A stretch of DNA of 64,000 bases from Myoxocephalus aenaeus (taxonomy: Eukaryota > Chordata > Actinopteri > Perciformes > Cottidae), in NCBI GenBank assembly GCA_038501785.1, contig JBAMJR010000070.1, forward strand, positions 5,093,501-5,157,500. The letters run 5' to 3'. The notes below the pieces were generated by a model. That model was not told the origin of the DNA. It saw nothing but the letters and a program-made list of their open reading frames with translations, and did no database searches. The translations under genes were made by a program, and so were the position numbers. This document shows, in pieces, positions 13,289 through 25,935 of this stretch; position 1 is the first letter of the stretch, and the number at the start of each line of letters is the position of its first letter.

Positions 13289-13606
13289 TTAAAGGGGGCA
13301 TGTCATGAAAAACTCACTTTTTTTGGTTCTGGAATGGCTATATATCAACCCACAAACCCCAATTTGGGGTTTAGAACTACCTTTTTAAAGGTGGACTATA
13401 CCTTTTGGTTTTGCAAGCTTGGGCTTTTTTTGGTAGGGGGGCGCTTAAAGAGACAGGCGCTGAAACAGCGTTTCAGACAGAGGTATATTCAGATAGATAG
13501 TATGATAAAGGCAATGTGTATTTTAAGCATTGAAGCATTTAAACATATGCTCAAAGAAACACCAAATAGTAAGAAACAAAAAATTAGCATGATGTGTCTC
13601 CATTAA
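13289..13606 (+). mobile_element. TTAA-bounded non-autonomous element, copy A
   Basis: Starts TTAA followed by AGGGGGCATGTCATGA and ends with CATGATGTGTCTCCA followed by TTAA. The ends are imperfect inverted repeats, and TTAA at both borders is the signature target of piggyBac-type transposases. An internal block (about 13446-13480, AAAGAGACAGGCGCTGAAAC) is shared with the element ending at 59439. I recall this family as a common teleost repeat. The ~90-codon frame inside is not a transposase. Confidence 0.65.
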
Positions 13607-15290
13607 TGCTTCAAGAGTTGGTTGCATCAGTATTCTTTCCAAACCTGCAATTAGCCCAGGCCTATATTTTAAACTTAGATGTGTTTGCAAACACACACAA
13701 AATGCTGACGTTTCAGGAATTACTCAAACTTTTCAATTATATATGAGAATTTAGCACAGATTTGCAGTGTAAGGTCCAACAACAACAAAAATGAAGCACT
13801 TTCCCAAAACAGCGACAAAGCACATTTGCAGAATATTCGACACATAAAGTAGTGTGTTTCAAAGCAATAATTTACACAACATTTAAATAGATTTTCTAAT
13901 GCAGCGTTAACCTGACAGGAGCCAACATGAATGAGTAATGAGCAACAAGAGGGAAAGGCACCGGTATCGAGTGAACTCGATCCATAAAACATATTGTGTT
14001 CTCTCCACCAAACATGGTGCCAGAAACACAAACCCCACGTTCAACAAAAACAGATCGGATCCACGGAGCCAATATTTTGTCTGTATCGCAGTTAGATGTG
14101 AAGTATTATGTGTGTAATGTGTTGAGTTTGGCCTTTTTCTTCTCCTGCAACGTATCATATTGAAGACATGGTTGCTGGAAAGTCCTCAAACTATTCAATG
14201 TGGAACATTAGAAAAAAAATGACTGACAAATAAAAATGCCCACATCATACACTTGCAGATGGCGAAAGCTATCGATTGAGAGATTTCTGCCCCGTTGTTT
14301 AGCTTTTCCCCCCTCCGTGCCTACAACCATGGCCTTTTCCACGTCAACCCTGGAAAACGTATTAATTCCATTAAGTGTATCTCTCAGCTAAAGGGCTTTT
14401 GGCAATCGATACTGAACCAGACCGTGAAAGTGACCAGACTTGTTCGAATAAATATGATTCTTACAGGCGATACTTTTTAATTCATTTTCTCTGAAAAGGG
14501 CCCCCTATGTTTTTTTCTTCTTTCTCCCAAAGGCCCACTTGCGTGTTGGCCAGTGGGAAGCTGCCTGTCAATGTCTGACGGCGGCGGCAGATTCAGACTT
14601 GGAGGCATCGTAGCGTGATCCATAGCGTGACTGGGGTCAACCTGAGGGAGACAGGTGTCAGGGGGACCAACAGGTCCCATGTGGGTAAGGGTTCACCGCT
14701 AACGCCCCAAGGGCTCCTTTGTGAGATGCGACAGGAGGGGGGGAGAGGCCGGCTGAATACTGATCACGTCGGCTTCCGTGTGCAGAGGCTGTGTTGCGAG
14801 CAGCAGGTGGTCAGGAACCCAAAAAAGAAAAGCGAGGACGCAATGTATTTATGTATTAAACTACTTGCATCATTTTAAAACAAAGATTAAGTGCATCAAA
14901 TGGCGGATTCTCTGAGACTCTTTTTAATTAGAGCAGGCATGTAGAGAGAATATAATTTGGGCGCCTTATCAGCCCAATGCAGCTGGATACAGAGAATTTA
15001 TCACAGCCGCTCACATCTCCTTCGATAAGGTGTTCCTCCTCCTCGGCCTGGTGTGTATATTCAAACAAGACACTGAGAGAGTCCCAGTAAAGCTGTCTGA
15101 CAGATTGTTGTTGCCTCCAGAGTGAAACAAGCGACTCCTGAGTCATTCTTCACAACCCTTCGCTCTCTTTCAAGAACACTCCTTTTATTCTCCGCCTTCC
15201 GGTGTGCGAGCGCTCCTTTCGTCCCCATCCAGAAGTTCTGCTTCGTGTTTGAGATGCTTTTTGATGATCCGGGAGAGAAGGCTGTCTTAC
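13607..15290. other. Unique sequence, no gene
   Basis: Only short unrecognised frames (up to 103 codons, minus strand 14031-13720). Composition changes from AT-rich to mixed after 14500. No repeats or RNA genes are seen. Confidence 0.5.
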
Positions 15291-15375
15291 CTTGGAGGGT
15301 CATGAGTTGGATCCCTGTGACAGCCGATGTGCCATTTTGTTTGTTAGAGTGTCCTCGAGCAACGCAGAGAACCCA
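15291..15375. mobile_element. Possible tRNA-derived SINE fragment
   Basis: Contains a B-box-like GAGTTGGATCCCTGTGA, followed about 40 bp later by GAGTGTCCTCGAGCAACGCAGAGAACCC. The second resembles the 'GTGTCCTTGAGCAAGGCACTGAACCC' phrase I remember from fish SINEs. No clear A box or tail is visible, so this would be an old fragment. The assignment is tentative. Confidence 0.35.
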
Positions 15376-15844
15376 CAGGCGCCACTAGTGGGGTGAAGGT
15401 GGGAGTGATTTCAAGGAGGCTTAGGCCGAGCGGAGAGGATCTTTAGTTCCGCAGACTTCCTCCAAAAGGTAAAAAAAAAAAAAACACTCCGGAGGCAGAA
15501 ATGCTCCTTCTGGTGGAGTCAGACCACTATGGGTGGTGCCGCTGTGTGAGTCACATTTGAGAAAAGGCACGACAAGAGAGGACTGTAATGTATATTTAAC
15601 ACATTCTCAAGTGAGTGAAGGACATGATTCTTGTTTCAGGTGCACCCAAACAACCCGTTCACACTCCCAACCTGTCAAATACGTCACGTGACGATGTCAC
15701 TGCAGCGTCTCTGTAAAACCCGTCTGCGTTATTATCAGAAAGTGAGTGTAAAGACTAGAAGTTGGGGTAGTACGGGTGGTCAAACAAGTCAAACAAACAC
15801 AGGACTTTCACTCAGGAGACTGCTGTTCATGTCCCACCTTGATA
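15376..15844. other. Unique sequence, no gene
   Basis: An A14 run lies near 15471-15484. The 110-codon frame at 15631-15963 runs into the next MITE copy, which argues against it being a gene. Confidence 0.5.
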
Positions 15845-16207
15845 TACCGTACTTTTCGGGTCATAAGCCGCTACTACCTTCGGTCAGTGTCCCGACAGCT
15901 CCCCGCTGTAGCCAGCTGGGGCTCCTGCTAGCGCTCTGTCACTTCCCCGCTAACTTCCGCTAGCTCCCTGAAAACCACCGAAGGTAGCGGGACCAGGCTC
16001 GACACCCGACTTGGGCAGAGGTCCCCTCCCGGGCAGTAGCAGCAGCAGCGGGCAGTAGCAGCAGCAGTGGCCGGTAGCAGCAGAAGCGCTATCTAGCAGC
16101 GCTACTAGCAGCGCTAGCTAGCAGCGCTAGCTAGCAGCGCTACTAGCTTGCTACAGCGGGGACACTGATCAGCCGTAGGAGCGGCTTGTAACCCGAAAAG
16201 TACAGTA
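15845..16207 (+). mobile_element. GC-rich foldback MITE, copy 3
   Basis: Terminal variant as in copy 2 (TACCGTACTTTTCGGG, right end CCCGAAAAGTACAGTA with one substitution). Same left and right internal blocks. The core has additional GCGCTAGCTAGCA-type units (about 16085-16145), so it is longer than copy 2. Its flanks, GATA before and TTTT after, show only a possible TA duplication. Confidence 0.85.
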
Positions 16208-17161
16208 TTTTCGTCTGTACTTTACTGATTCCAAACACATGTATCTTCAATTAACAAGCCTATTTATTTTAACCCAAAAAACAATGTTTCTCAATGCGAC
16301 CCAATATTTTTTCTTCTTCTTTTGCGTCAGTAAACCTACGTTGGCAGTTTATTTTGAAAAGACACTATGAGTACTGACATTCGGTCTATTAAAGAATTTA
16401 AGATTTGAGTCATAATTCAAGAGTTTCTAGGGTTTATCTTTGTGTCGAGGTTCACGTTGCACTCAAGTAATGTTGAAAGTATATCACGATAAATAGTGTA
16501 CGATTCCTTTTAGACATTTTTTATTTATCGTATTAATTTTTTAATTAGAATTCCCTTTGTATTCATTGCTTTGTTGCCAGTAGTTTGTTAAAATGCTGTA
16601 GTTAGTTTGACCAAGTTAGAGATCGTATTGCTGCCATTAATAATGCTGACTCTGTATTATTATTTGGAATCTATCTCAAATATGTCTTAAACATTGATTC
16701 AGCTCAATTTTTAATTATTATTTGTTTGCGCTGCTTGCACATTTTAACTTCAACGACAACAATGTTGGATGACAAAGGAAGAAGCTTGACAAGAGTCACA
16801 GCATCGCTTGGAAAATGCCAGGTATTTGAACATGTTCAAGTGCAGCACTATGTTATATTATTGCTATTTCACATTCCATTACAATTTCACATTATGCTTG
16901 CTTGTTATTTATTAACTCTCGGGTGCGGCCTGAGCCGAGCTCCAACGTTATCCCCGAGGCAAGTGTGAAATAACTCTGGAATATCCACTCGGAGAGGAAA
17001 ATGAAAGAAAGATGGCACCTACAACTCTTCTACGGCTCTTTGGCATTGAGTTGGATTTGGCCTTCAAGAGGGATGAGGTTGAAAAGAGAGCCGGTTTTGA
17101 ATTTTGCTGGATGTAATCTCTGAATTAAAAGCATTTTTTTGTAACGAATTGAAGTCACTGC

Positions 17162-17163
<2 letters not shown>
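16208..17163. other. AT-rich unique sequence, no gene
   Basis: Low-GC sequence with no open frame above 80 codons and no recognisable repeat. Confidence 0.55.

Positions 17164-17226
<63 letters not shown>
17164..17226 (+). repeat. (GT)n microsatellite
   Basis: About 31 uninterrupted GT units. Alternating purine-pyrimidine DNA of this kind can form Z-DNA and is usually polymorphic. The overlapping frames made of CVCV or HTHT runs are artefacts. Confidence 0.97.
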
Positions 17227-17229
<3 letters not shown>

Positions 17230-17906
17230 ACTGTGGAACCCCACAGCTTAACATATTTGTTTACGTTGGCCCACAAACACACAGACTTATAATTAACCAT
17301 AATTACCGTTCAGAATCTTATTAAGTGAGTCTTACTTTATCAAACCGGACCAGTCGTACCAGTGAGTTGTGGCTTCTTATTTGTGGTGCATTTTAGATTA
17401 TGTGGCAGCAGAAGATTGCAAAAAAACATCATAACTAAATGTCAAAAATGTGTATTTTCTCAGTGCCTTTTTTTTTCGAAAACGACCAATTTGGCCAATC
17501 TCAAAACAAACTGGTGTTTCTCTGAGCTGCAGCAGACGCCGCCCTCCATCCTTGGACCCTCGTGTCTCAGGCTTCGCACGGCCAACAACCCCCTCTGACT
17601 TCCTCCTCCAGACATCTTGCAGCCACAGGAAGCTGTCATGCTACTCCTGCCTGTGTGCGACTGACAGATTACAGTCATTATTCGCAAAAGAAAGACACTT
17701 GTTACGGAAAGATGTCTGGGAAACGATCCAGACTACGGTGGTTTTAAAGGTCCATTACTGATTTTTATGGTATTCTCTGCGCTCGGGGTTCCCAACACCT
17801 TGTTATTGCACTTAATTTTACTTCACACTCAAAAGCATTTTACAGCACTTAAACACCCACTTCTTTCCTTTTCTCCGGCGATGACGCTCATATTGTTCCA
17901 CCAGCA

Positions 17907-17910
<4 letters not shown>
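17227..17910. other. Unique sequence, no gene
   Basis: Four overlapping frames (61-103 codons) lie between 17362 and 17761 on both strands. They overlap mutually and are unrecognised. Confidence 0.5.

Positions 17911-17948
<38 letters not shown>
17911..17948. repeat. (TA)n microsatellite
   Basis: Nineteen perfect TA units. Confidence 0.97.
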
Positions 17949-17951
<3 letters not shown>

Positions 17952-20530
17952 GAATTGCATTGCCTCTGTCTGAAATTACCTCTAGCCCAATTAAATTAGA
18001 TGTAACAAGCTAAATCTCATTCTGCAAAAAATCTGCATGCAGTGTTTCGCATTAACGGATTACACGTCCTCCCGTTTACGTCGAGTGTATTCTTTGTTTT
18101 CAGGTACAAGCATGTAAGATATGGAAAGCATTTAAGTTTAAAACATAAAAAAAGAACAACCATTATCAACAGAATGCGAAGAGGTTACAGTGTTGTGGAG
18201 ATATCTACTGAAAGTAGCATGCTAGCTGACACTAGCGAGTCGCTGTAGCGTCCAATCACCTGCGTGCTAGTCATCGATTTAGTCCCGCCTCTTTTGCTGT
18301 AGGACACATTTGAGTCGTGCACACGTCTCTGCATTCGCTGCGGCACACGCGTTAATAATTCCATCACCCAGACTGACGGGCGTCTGACCTTCTCCGGGTC
18401 ACGTCGGTCGCCATCTGGAGAAGACGGCCATCGCCGGGGAACTGGATTCGCTAACGCGGCCCAAAGCGAAGAGCCGAGGTGAGAGTCTCTACAGGCCAGG
18501 TGAGCGCTGGTCAAGATGCTTCTTGTTTTGACAGCACAGCAGTATTGACTTTGTGAGTGAATTACGATGACCTCCGTTTGCGGAGATGTCAGCCACAGCA
18601 GAGGCGAGAGTTAAATCCTCCTCTCTTCATTCCACCAGAGTTTAAAAAGTCAAGTCCCCCGAATCACACACACAAAAAAAAAAAAACACAGACTGTGTCG
18701 GTGAGGATTTCTCTCAAGACTTACTTCAGCGGTGATTGTCTCGCAGGTTTTTATTTATCCGAGACGTTCGAATTATGTCACCCTCTGAAGACAATTTACT
18801 CTGACACATTAATGTGTCATTAAATATTCTGGAGGCTGTGAGGAAAAGTAAAAAAAACAAACAGGAGCTGTGTGTAACACCGAGCGCCATGTTTATTATT
18901 AGTGTTTGTTTAGCATGGATTCCCGAGGACCTGTTGCCGACTCGGAGCCTGGGGGGGGGAAGCTGCGGCGCCGCAGCGTTTCCTGTGATTTTACACTTGG
19001 CTGTACGGCTAACAGCGAAGATAAAACAACACATCCATCTAAAGGCCTGGGAGTCTGTTTCCTACCTATCATTTCTCCCTCAAAGGACAACAAAACCCGC
19101 GAGGGGAACGCCTAGATAATTACGATATATAAATTGGGCTGGCGAGAGAACAAAAAAGAAAGAATACGGAAAAAAGAGAACTGTGTGTGTGTGTTTTAGG
19201 TCCAGATATCACTAAATCACGTGGGGACTAAACAGAAAATGATGATTAATGGATGATTAATGTCCGTCCGCGGTGAGGGATCTGACTGTTTGGTGAGGCG
19301 TGTAAGATGGGTTAAAGGACGGAGGAGAGGACCAGGTGGCACTCGGGGCCCCCGAGGCCCCTAACGGCCCCTCTTTCTCCGGATGCGGCAGCTGAAGATC
19401 TATTCTGATTAGCAGTTGGAGAGGACACAAATGTGACTTTTCAGGTTTTTTTTTCAATGTAGTGATCCACATTTTAACTTCAACATGGCGTTGGTGGACG
19501 TTGAAGGAGTGGAAACGTTTTTAGTTTTTTTTTGGCCTGCAGAGTAGCACAAGTTTTAGATTCCCTAGACAAAAGAAAGTGCAATAGAGTCAAAACTCTT
19601 TCGCGGTGGTTTAGACTTCAGAGAACGACGCCCATCGATAACCCTCACGCCGTTTACAATGGCTTCAAGACGAGGCGAGAAAGACGAAAAACTCCCCGCG
19701 TATTGATTGTTTTTTCTCTCCTTGCTTATCATATTTCATTTTCTCTCGCGTTTCCACAGTTAATATTCCTACTACAGGATGACAGATCGTACGGGAGGGG
19801 GGGGGGGGTTCTTTTCATCTCTCGCACGCGGAAGTCACGCAGAGCAGCAAACACAAACAAAACAAAAAGACAGTTCGTGATATCAGTCGTTGTGAATCAC
19901 TGTTTCTGAACATATCCGCTGAATCTCAGCGCCGAAAATGTGGACGACTCTTCACAGGCAATTTATATTTCTGAAAAGCTTTCTCCTCTTCCACTGAACA
20001 GTTCTTTCCTTTGCCAAATAAAGCTCTCACACTGTAACTCCTCAGGCAATTTCTTCTCCCAGTCAGTTTCTTGTGTTGGATACGGCAACAGCAAATAACA
20101 TATCGGCAAACACGGAGTCGGCGGCATTAGGGTTGAAGTGCAACCAGCCGGCGCGGTGAATGCGTTCACGTTTACTGGATATCAACCGTAATCATGACTC
20201 AGATGAAAGTCGATTGGGGTTTAAGTTATAAAAATGTTTCTCGGAGGCTGAGCGGCTGCGAAAAGGCAGAGCCGATCTCACCGGTTGATTTTAAACACAG
20301 AGACAAAAGGGGAACAAATTATATTAGACGGGAGTGCAGAGATCACACATACTGCTGTGATGACCGCCCGACTAAAAAGACTATACAGCCTCTAACTAGC
20401 TCTGAAACCTGCTTCTAGCCTGGTAAACATGCTTCATTAGCTCCGCCTCAACATGGTGGGCTTCCTTTGTTTGGCTATCAGTGTCCATCCCACCGTCATG
20501 TAATGTTCTGTAACCTTAATTGCAGGATGC
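17949..20530. other. Unique sequence, no gene supported
   Basis: A moderately CpG-rich stretch occurs at about 18340-18480, followed by a donor-like GAGGTGAGA, but there is no matching exon I can identify. G runs occur at 18951-18958 and 19797-19808 (12 G). The 125-codon frame at 19532-19909 crosses the G run and is not convincing. Confidence 0.45.
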
Positions 20531-20585
20531 ATGACTAAAAATGCTAATATATATATATGCACAGTATATTAGCATTTTGAGTCAT
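20531..20585. repeat. Near-perfect 21-bp hairpin
   Basis: The arm at 20531-20551 (ATGACTAAAAATGCTAATAT + A) pairs with 20565-20585 with one mismatch, around a 13-nt loop. It may be a tiny MITE or a replication-slippage palindrome. It is short for a pre-miRNA hairpin. Confidence 0.8.
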
Positions 20586-21140
20586 ACATACTACAGTTTA
20601 AGACTCAAGGATTTAGTTAATCTGCTTCATCTGCAGTTTGTGGTTCTGCTAAAACCTGATCCTCAGAAATATGTCACCACCTCAAACAACAAGTCAAAAG
20701 TAAGACTTAAGTCTTTTGAATCAAATGTGCATGACATTGACCTGAATTAGTATACCTTGTCATAACCAGTGCTACCACGAAGGTAGCATAAAATGACCCT
20801 TTCTCCTAGAAGTTATATTATATTTACAGCTAATTTGCGACAATTATGTGTCGCATGTTTTGTAGGCGTGCCGGCCAGATTAAATTCCCTGTTATCATTA
20901 TGATGAGAGGTTGACATGGAACGTATATCAGTACATTATTCACTGAAAACGCATTTCATTTGTTTACCAGCACAATATTTGAGCTTGCAACTGCAATACC
21001 TGCTTGAAGAAGCTATGAAGCCGAATACTAAACTACACGGTCTAGCTAATCTAGATTAGCAACATAATACAATATAGCATTTTGACAACGGATCAATCTT
21101 AACAGAAAGTCTTTGTTTAACTTAACCAGCGTTCACCTGC
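20586..21140. other. Unique sequence, no gene
   Basis: AT-rich. No open frame of note and no repeat visible. Confidence 0.55.
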
Positions 21141-21918
21141 ATCTCTAACTCTCTGCCTCTCTACCTCTCTACCTCTCTCAGAGTCTCTACCTCTCTCAGC
21201 CTATCTACCTCTCTATCTCTTTACCTCTCTGCCTCTCTACCTCTTTACCTCTCTACCTCTTTGCCTCTCTATCTCTTTACCTCTCTGCCTCTCTGCCTCT
21301 CTACCTCTCTGCCTCTATCTCTTTACCTCTCTGCCTCTCTATCTCTTTGCCTCTCTGCCTCTCTATCTCTTTGCCTCTCTATCTCTTTACCTCTCTGCCT
21401 CTATCTCTTTACCTCTCTGCCTCTCTACCTCTCTGCCTCTCTACCTATTTACCTCTCTGCCTCTTTACCTCTCTATCTCTTTACCTCTCTGCCTCTCTAC
21501 CTCTCTGCCTCTCTACCTATTTACCTCTCTGCCTCTTTGCCTCTCTATCTCTTTACCTCTCTGCCTCTCTATCTCTTTACCTCTATCTCTTTACCTCTCT
21601 GCCTCTCTATCTATTTACCTCTCTATCTCTCTATCTCTTTACCTCTCTACCTCTTTACCTCTCTGCCTCTCTACCTCTCTGCCTCTCTATCTCTTTACCT
21701 CTCTATCTCTTTACCTCTCTACCTCTCTGCCTCTCTATCTCTTTACCTCTCTACCTCTCTGCCTCTCTATCTCTTTACCTCTCTACCTCTCTGCCTCTCT
21801 ATCTCTTTACCTCTCTGCCTCTCTATCTCTTTACCTCTCTGCCTCTATCTCTTTACCTCTCTGCCTCTCTATCTCTCAGCCTCTCTACCTCCCTACCTCT
21901 CTACCTCTCTGCCTCTGC
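21141..21918 (+). repeat. 8-bp polypyrimidine tandem array
   Basis: Built of 8-bp units CTCTCTGC, CTCTCTAC, CTCTTTAC and CTCTATCT in changing order, nearly 780 bp long. Purines occur at about one position per unit, so the plus strand is close to pure pyrimidine. No unit combination creates a stop on the plus strand, which explains the 222- and 259-codon frames that read as LPLYLFTS-type repeats. Long mirror-like polypyrimidine tracts can form triplex (H-DNA). Confidence 0.95.
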
Positions 21919-22844
21919 TTTTCTCCTGATAAATGTTGCTGTAACTGGAGCCGGCGACGTGAAGCCCGTGAAGAATGCGATTACTCTGTTGACCCGCCGA
22001 ACATACAAAAGGTGCTCCCAAGTATTTCTCAAGCATTCACTTCATTTTTCGCGTGTGCTCCTCACAACAATAGGTTGCTGCTACTGCAAAAAACTCCCCC
22101 CCACTCAATTGATAGTTACAGCCTGAGGTATACATGGCAGGGACACGGCACACGGGGAGTGAGTGATGGCTGAGTACAAGTCTTTTATTTTGAAAAAATA
22201 CAAGCAAACAAACAAACTAAGGACTGGATAACCTGGCAACCCGGTTTTATCGCCTGCAACACTGACTGACAACCCACTACTTCAAGCTACCTTTAAGCTG
22301 TGGTTATACCGGCTGTGTGAGAAAGACGTGGAAAGAAGAAGAAGAAGAATAAAAGAGTGTAATGAACTCTCTGTTGAGTGCACGGTACAACATTTGTGAT
22401 GGACAGTTCATAACTGGAACGTTAGAGTTTCAACAGTAAATGGACTGTAATCATTTCAGCCTGGCCGTGTTAAAATAATAATACTAGAACAAGTCTCTGG
22501 AGTTATTATTATTGTAGAGCAACCTAATGTGTGCTGTCCAGAATCCAACCCGAAGAATGGACTCCATCAAAAGCAGACAGCAGCATGTAAGAGATCAGCA
22601 CAATAACCTATTTAAAATTCAATCAAGACTGGGTGATTGTTAAATACAACTATAAATCATAGCTTGTTTTATGAAAAAAAAGCCCCAAACTGCTGTATTT
22701 GGATGTATTTAACACCATAAGTAATATATATGGTTTGGTACATGAACAAATTCAAACGTCACGAATGTGCCCCAATGCAAATTTTGGAGACCTCGTCTGA
22801 ATGTTCTCTGTTCTAAACCCTTTATCAAAGTCAACCTTTGTAGA
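21919..22844. other. Unique sequence, no gene
   Basis: Contains a short GAA tract near 22337-22351. No open frame independent of the preceding array. Confidence 0.5.
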
Positions 22845-23159
22845 GAGAATGTTCACATATTGTGCTATGATTTGGGTTAGAAAATGTTCACATATTGTGT
22901 TATAATTTGGGTTAGAGAATGTTCACATATTGTGCTATGATTTGGGTTAGAGAATGTTCACATATTGTGCTATGATTTGGGTTAGAGAATGTTCACATAT
23001 TGTGCTATGATTTGGGTTAGAGAATGTTCACATATTGTGCTATGATTTGAGTTAGAGAATGTTCACATATTGTGTTATAATTTGGGTTAGAGAATGTTCA
23101 CATATTGTGTTATAATTTGGGTTAGAGAATGTTCACATATTGTGCTATAATTTGGGTTA
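22845..23159 (+). repeat. 35-bp minisatellite, nine units
   Basis: Nine head-to-tail units, each starting at a 35-bp step from 22845. The unit reads GAGAATGTTCACATATTGTG, then a variable CTATGA or TTATAA stretch, then TTTGGGTTA. Variants are single substitutions, including one TTTGAG unit. The array has no intervening spacers, so it is not a CRISPR. Confidence 0.97.
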
Positions 23160-25389
23160 GAGTTGGACCTTACAGCTGCATCATTTCAAAGAAATAATCA
23201 TCCTGAAAGTGCTTTTTTTCTAGGCGAACCTGAATTAGAAGAATTAGATTAAATTTGCTGAGGCAGCGTTTGGCTGCACCAACACCAACATGGGGACACG
23301 GACAACTGACAGAAAGCCTCAAAACACGCCTCTAATCAAAAGGATTTTACAGTTCATGTGGGAATAAAGAGGGGCAATGCAGACACCCTTATGCGCATTT
23401 ATCATTTCAGTACCTGCCAATTCACAGCCTATTTTCTTCCTATTTCACGTGTGTTGTATCCCTGCTCTGTAATCTACACCGAGAAAAAAAGAAAGTGAAA
23501 GCTGCTCAGACGAACCATCAGGCCAGATGATTCAAAGGACTGCCCTACAGCAGAGGGGTGCTATCAATTAATGAGACGTCAACAATTGTTTGTTCCTGCA
23601 TTATTCATCCAAGAGCGGCGATAAATAATGAGAAAAGTCATAGCTCAGGAGTCCTTTCCCCGACGCCGTTTCTGGAGGTTTAAACCCTCTCGATGGCGTC
23701 ATTTCTTTTTGTCCAGCGAGAGTGTGCCGGTTACTCTGGCAACAAGGTCCCCAAACGAAGGGATATTAAAGGACTTGAGAGACAAGGCGGGGAGAGATGA
23801 GGGGCCGTGGCGGCAGGATTGTGTTTGCAGAAGATTAAGGCCCTTCAGGACGGGAAGGATGATGGATGGACGGGAGTCCTCCATCCATCAGGGCCTGTTT
23901 ACATCACCTTTAAAGCAGGCCAGCCACGCCAAGTCTCCTTCTCACTCTTAAAGGGGCCGGCTGCCGGCGCTGACCCGAGCTCCATACCGCTTCCAATCAT
24001 CAGCGTGATGGATCGCGCGGGAGAAGCCTCATGTGTAAGTGACAAGGGAGACGTATGGAGCCATTTTGCCAAAAGCCCTTATCCACTTGTTGTAGTTTTT
24101 GTTTTCTGCTGAATCTGCGTGTTCTCGCCCGCGCTACGGCGCTTTCAACGGCGACCTGTCGCTGGCCCTCGACTCGCTTTTTTTCACACCACACATCATC
24201 CACGTACGACGCACGGCTGTAAACACGTCACTTTGACCGAGGCCCGAAACGGGACGCAGCCGGCTGCCGCCTCGCAACCGTCAACAACACTGGGATTGGG
24301 ACTTTTTTTTTTTTTTCAATGCTCACTCTTTCATTTCATGGGCCGTCTGTTTTGAAACTTGAAGCACGTTTTCAAAGACAATGCTCCGCCGTAGGAATTC
24401 AAAGTGGACCGCCGAGCAGCTCCCACCGGCTCGCAGAGAGCGCCCTTATTTTTGTGAATCTAAAAAGTGATTTTTATTAGAAATCCCAGACGCATAACAA
24501 TTCCTTTTGAGGATGGTTTATAGCATTTCCCCATATTTATAATGATCACCCCCCCTCCTTTTTAAACCCATAATTCAAATGCAGTTTGAAGTACTTTCTT
24601 TTTATTGGTGGAAATACAGTATTTAATGGTTCTATTCATACTATGGCGTATTCAACTTGGACTTATCACATCTAGGGTGAATATATCTCAACTAATGTTT
24701 TCAGAGTACTAACAATGGGCCGGCATGCACAACAGTTTATCATATTTAGTTTTTTTTTTTAAAGGTTCACTGCTTTCATGTATTTTTCTAATATTTTCCT
24801 TGAAGCGTGAACAGAAACTAAGAAAGTGTCTAATACTCTCTTGGTTTAAGCCGAGAGCAGGAAGGGGTCATTACAGAAACTCTCTGATCTATCTAAGCAA
24901 ATATGATTTTCCATAACGTCTAAAAAAAAAAATTGTTGGCATAAAAGATATCAATAATTTCGTCTCAAGTGCTGCATATAATTGGAAATGCTCTGGAGGA
25001 AAGCAGCCTGTGTTCGTCTGAACATATTATGGATCCTTACTGTTACCTTTCCACTAATTGACATTTAATCAGATAAAAAAAAAGACTATTCTTTATCTGC
25101 TCCTTGCAGTTATATTCTCATAATCAGAACCAGCAGCTTTCTGCTGGCCACAGAGCAGCTTTATGGGAGAAGTTGCATTACACAGCACCTTTCACATCAC
25201 AGGGGTCTTTCAACCTCTGCACCAGCACAGCCTTCTGCAACGCAATCACATTCATGGGATTACCAAGCACTTTTATATTCTAGGTTTGTATTTCATACAG
25301 TATAAGTCAGAATGATAATAATAGCAGTAATATTATCAGTAATACTATGTGATAATAATATTTATTATTAGAATTATTTAGAATGATAA
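23160..25389. other. Unique sequence, no gene supported
   Basis: Frames at 23628-23951 and 23807-24112 overlap each other and are unrecognised. A T14 run lies near 24303-24316. Degenerate ATA/GTA triplets occur near 25310-25400, just before the next repeat. Confidence 0.5.
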
Positions 25390-25935
25390 TAATAACAGCA
25401 GTAATGGTAGAAGTCATACTCATAGAAATATGAGCGATGCTAATAGTAGCAGTGGATGTCAAGCAGTGGATGGCAGCAATCCCAATCCAGGTGTGAACAC
25501 AATGCATGGAAACCTGTGGGAAGAAGTTAGTAACATGCATTATTTGGATGTGGATGCATGCAGAGGGGAGGAGGCGAGAGGAGGAGAGAGGAGGCGAGAG
25601 GAGCTCAGTGTATCCAAGGAAGTCCTCCAGCAGGCTCGGCCTATAACAGAATAACTAGGGGCCGGTCCAGCCCTTTACTCCAAGTGTCATCCAAGAGGTA
25701 TTCCAGTGAGTCAACTACTACATATAGAGAAGGTGTCAGCCTCCTGCATCCTAGCTGGGAGCTGAAGCCTCCGGCTCCCCATTCTAGTCTCTAAGACTCT
25801 GAGAGTGCAGTGTTCTAGTGGAGTGCTAACTCTTTAAGATGTGGTGCTGGATGGCCATTAATGTCTTTGTTGGTGAGGAGGAGAGTTTTGCAATACAAAA
25901 TGCAAGGCACGGAGAGTCAGTTATGAATCCACAGC
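25390..25935 (+). mobile_element. Degenerate widespread teleost repeat
   Basis: The order of phrases matches a very common teleost interspersed repeat as I remember it: 'GGATGTCAAGCAGTGG', then a GAGGAGAG-rich purine stretch (25562-25600), then 'GCTCAGTGTATCC', 'CAGCAGGCTCGGCCTATAAC', 'AGGTGTCAGCCTCCTG', 'CTGAGAGTGCAGTGTTCTAG' and 'GTTGGTGAGGAGGAGAG'. No coding part remains. The superfamily is not assigned and the borders are approximate. Confidence 0.65.

Noticed and set aside
17030..17300. Frames rich in HTHT or CVCV
   Set aside because: Produced by the GT microsatellite.
21261..22126. 222- and 259-codon frames
   Set aside because: Translations of the 8-bp polypyrimidine array, open because the unit cannot form stop codons.
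22845..23159. Possible CRISPR array (regular direct repeats)
   Set aside because: Units are contiguous with no spacers, and the context is a eukaryotic genome.
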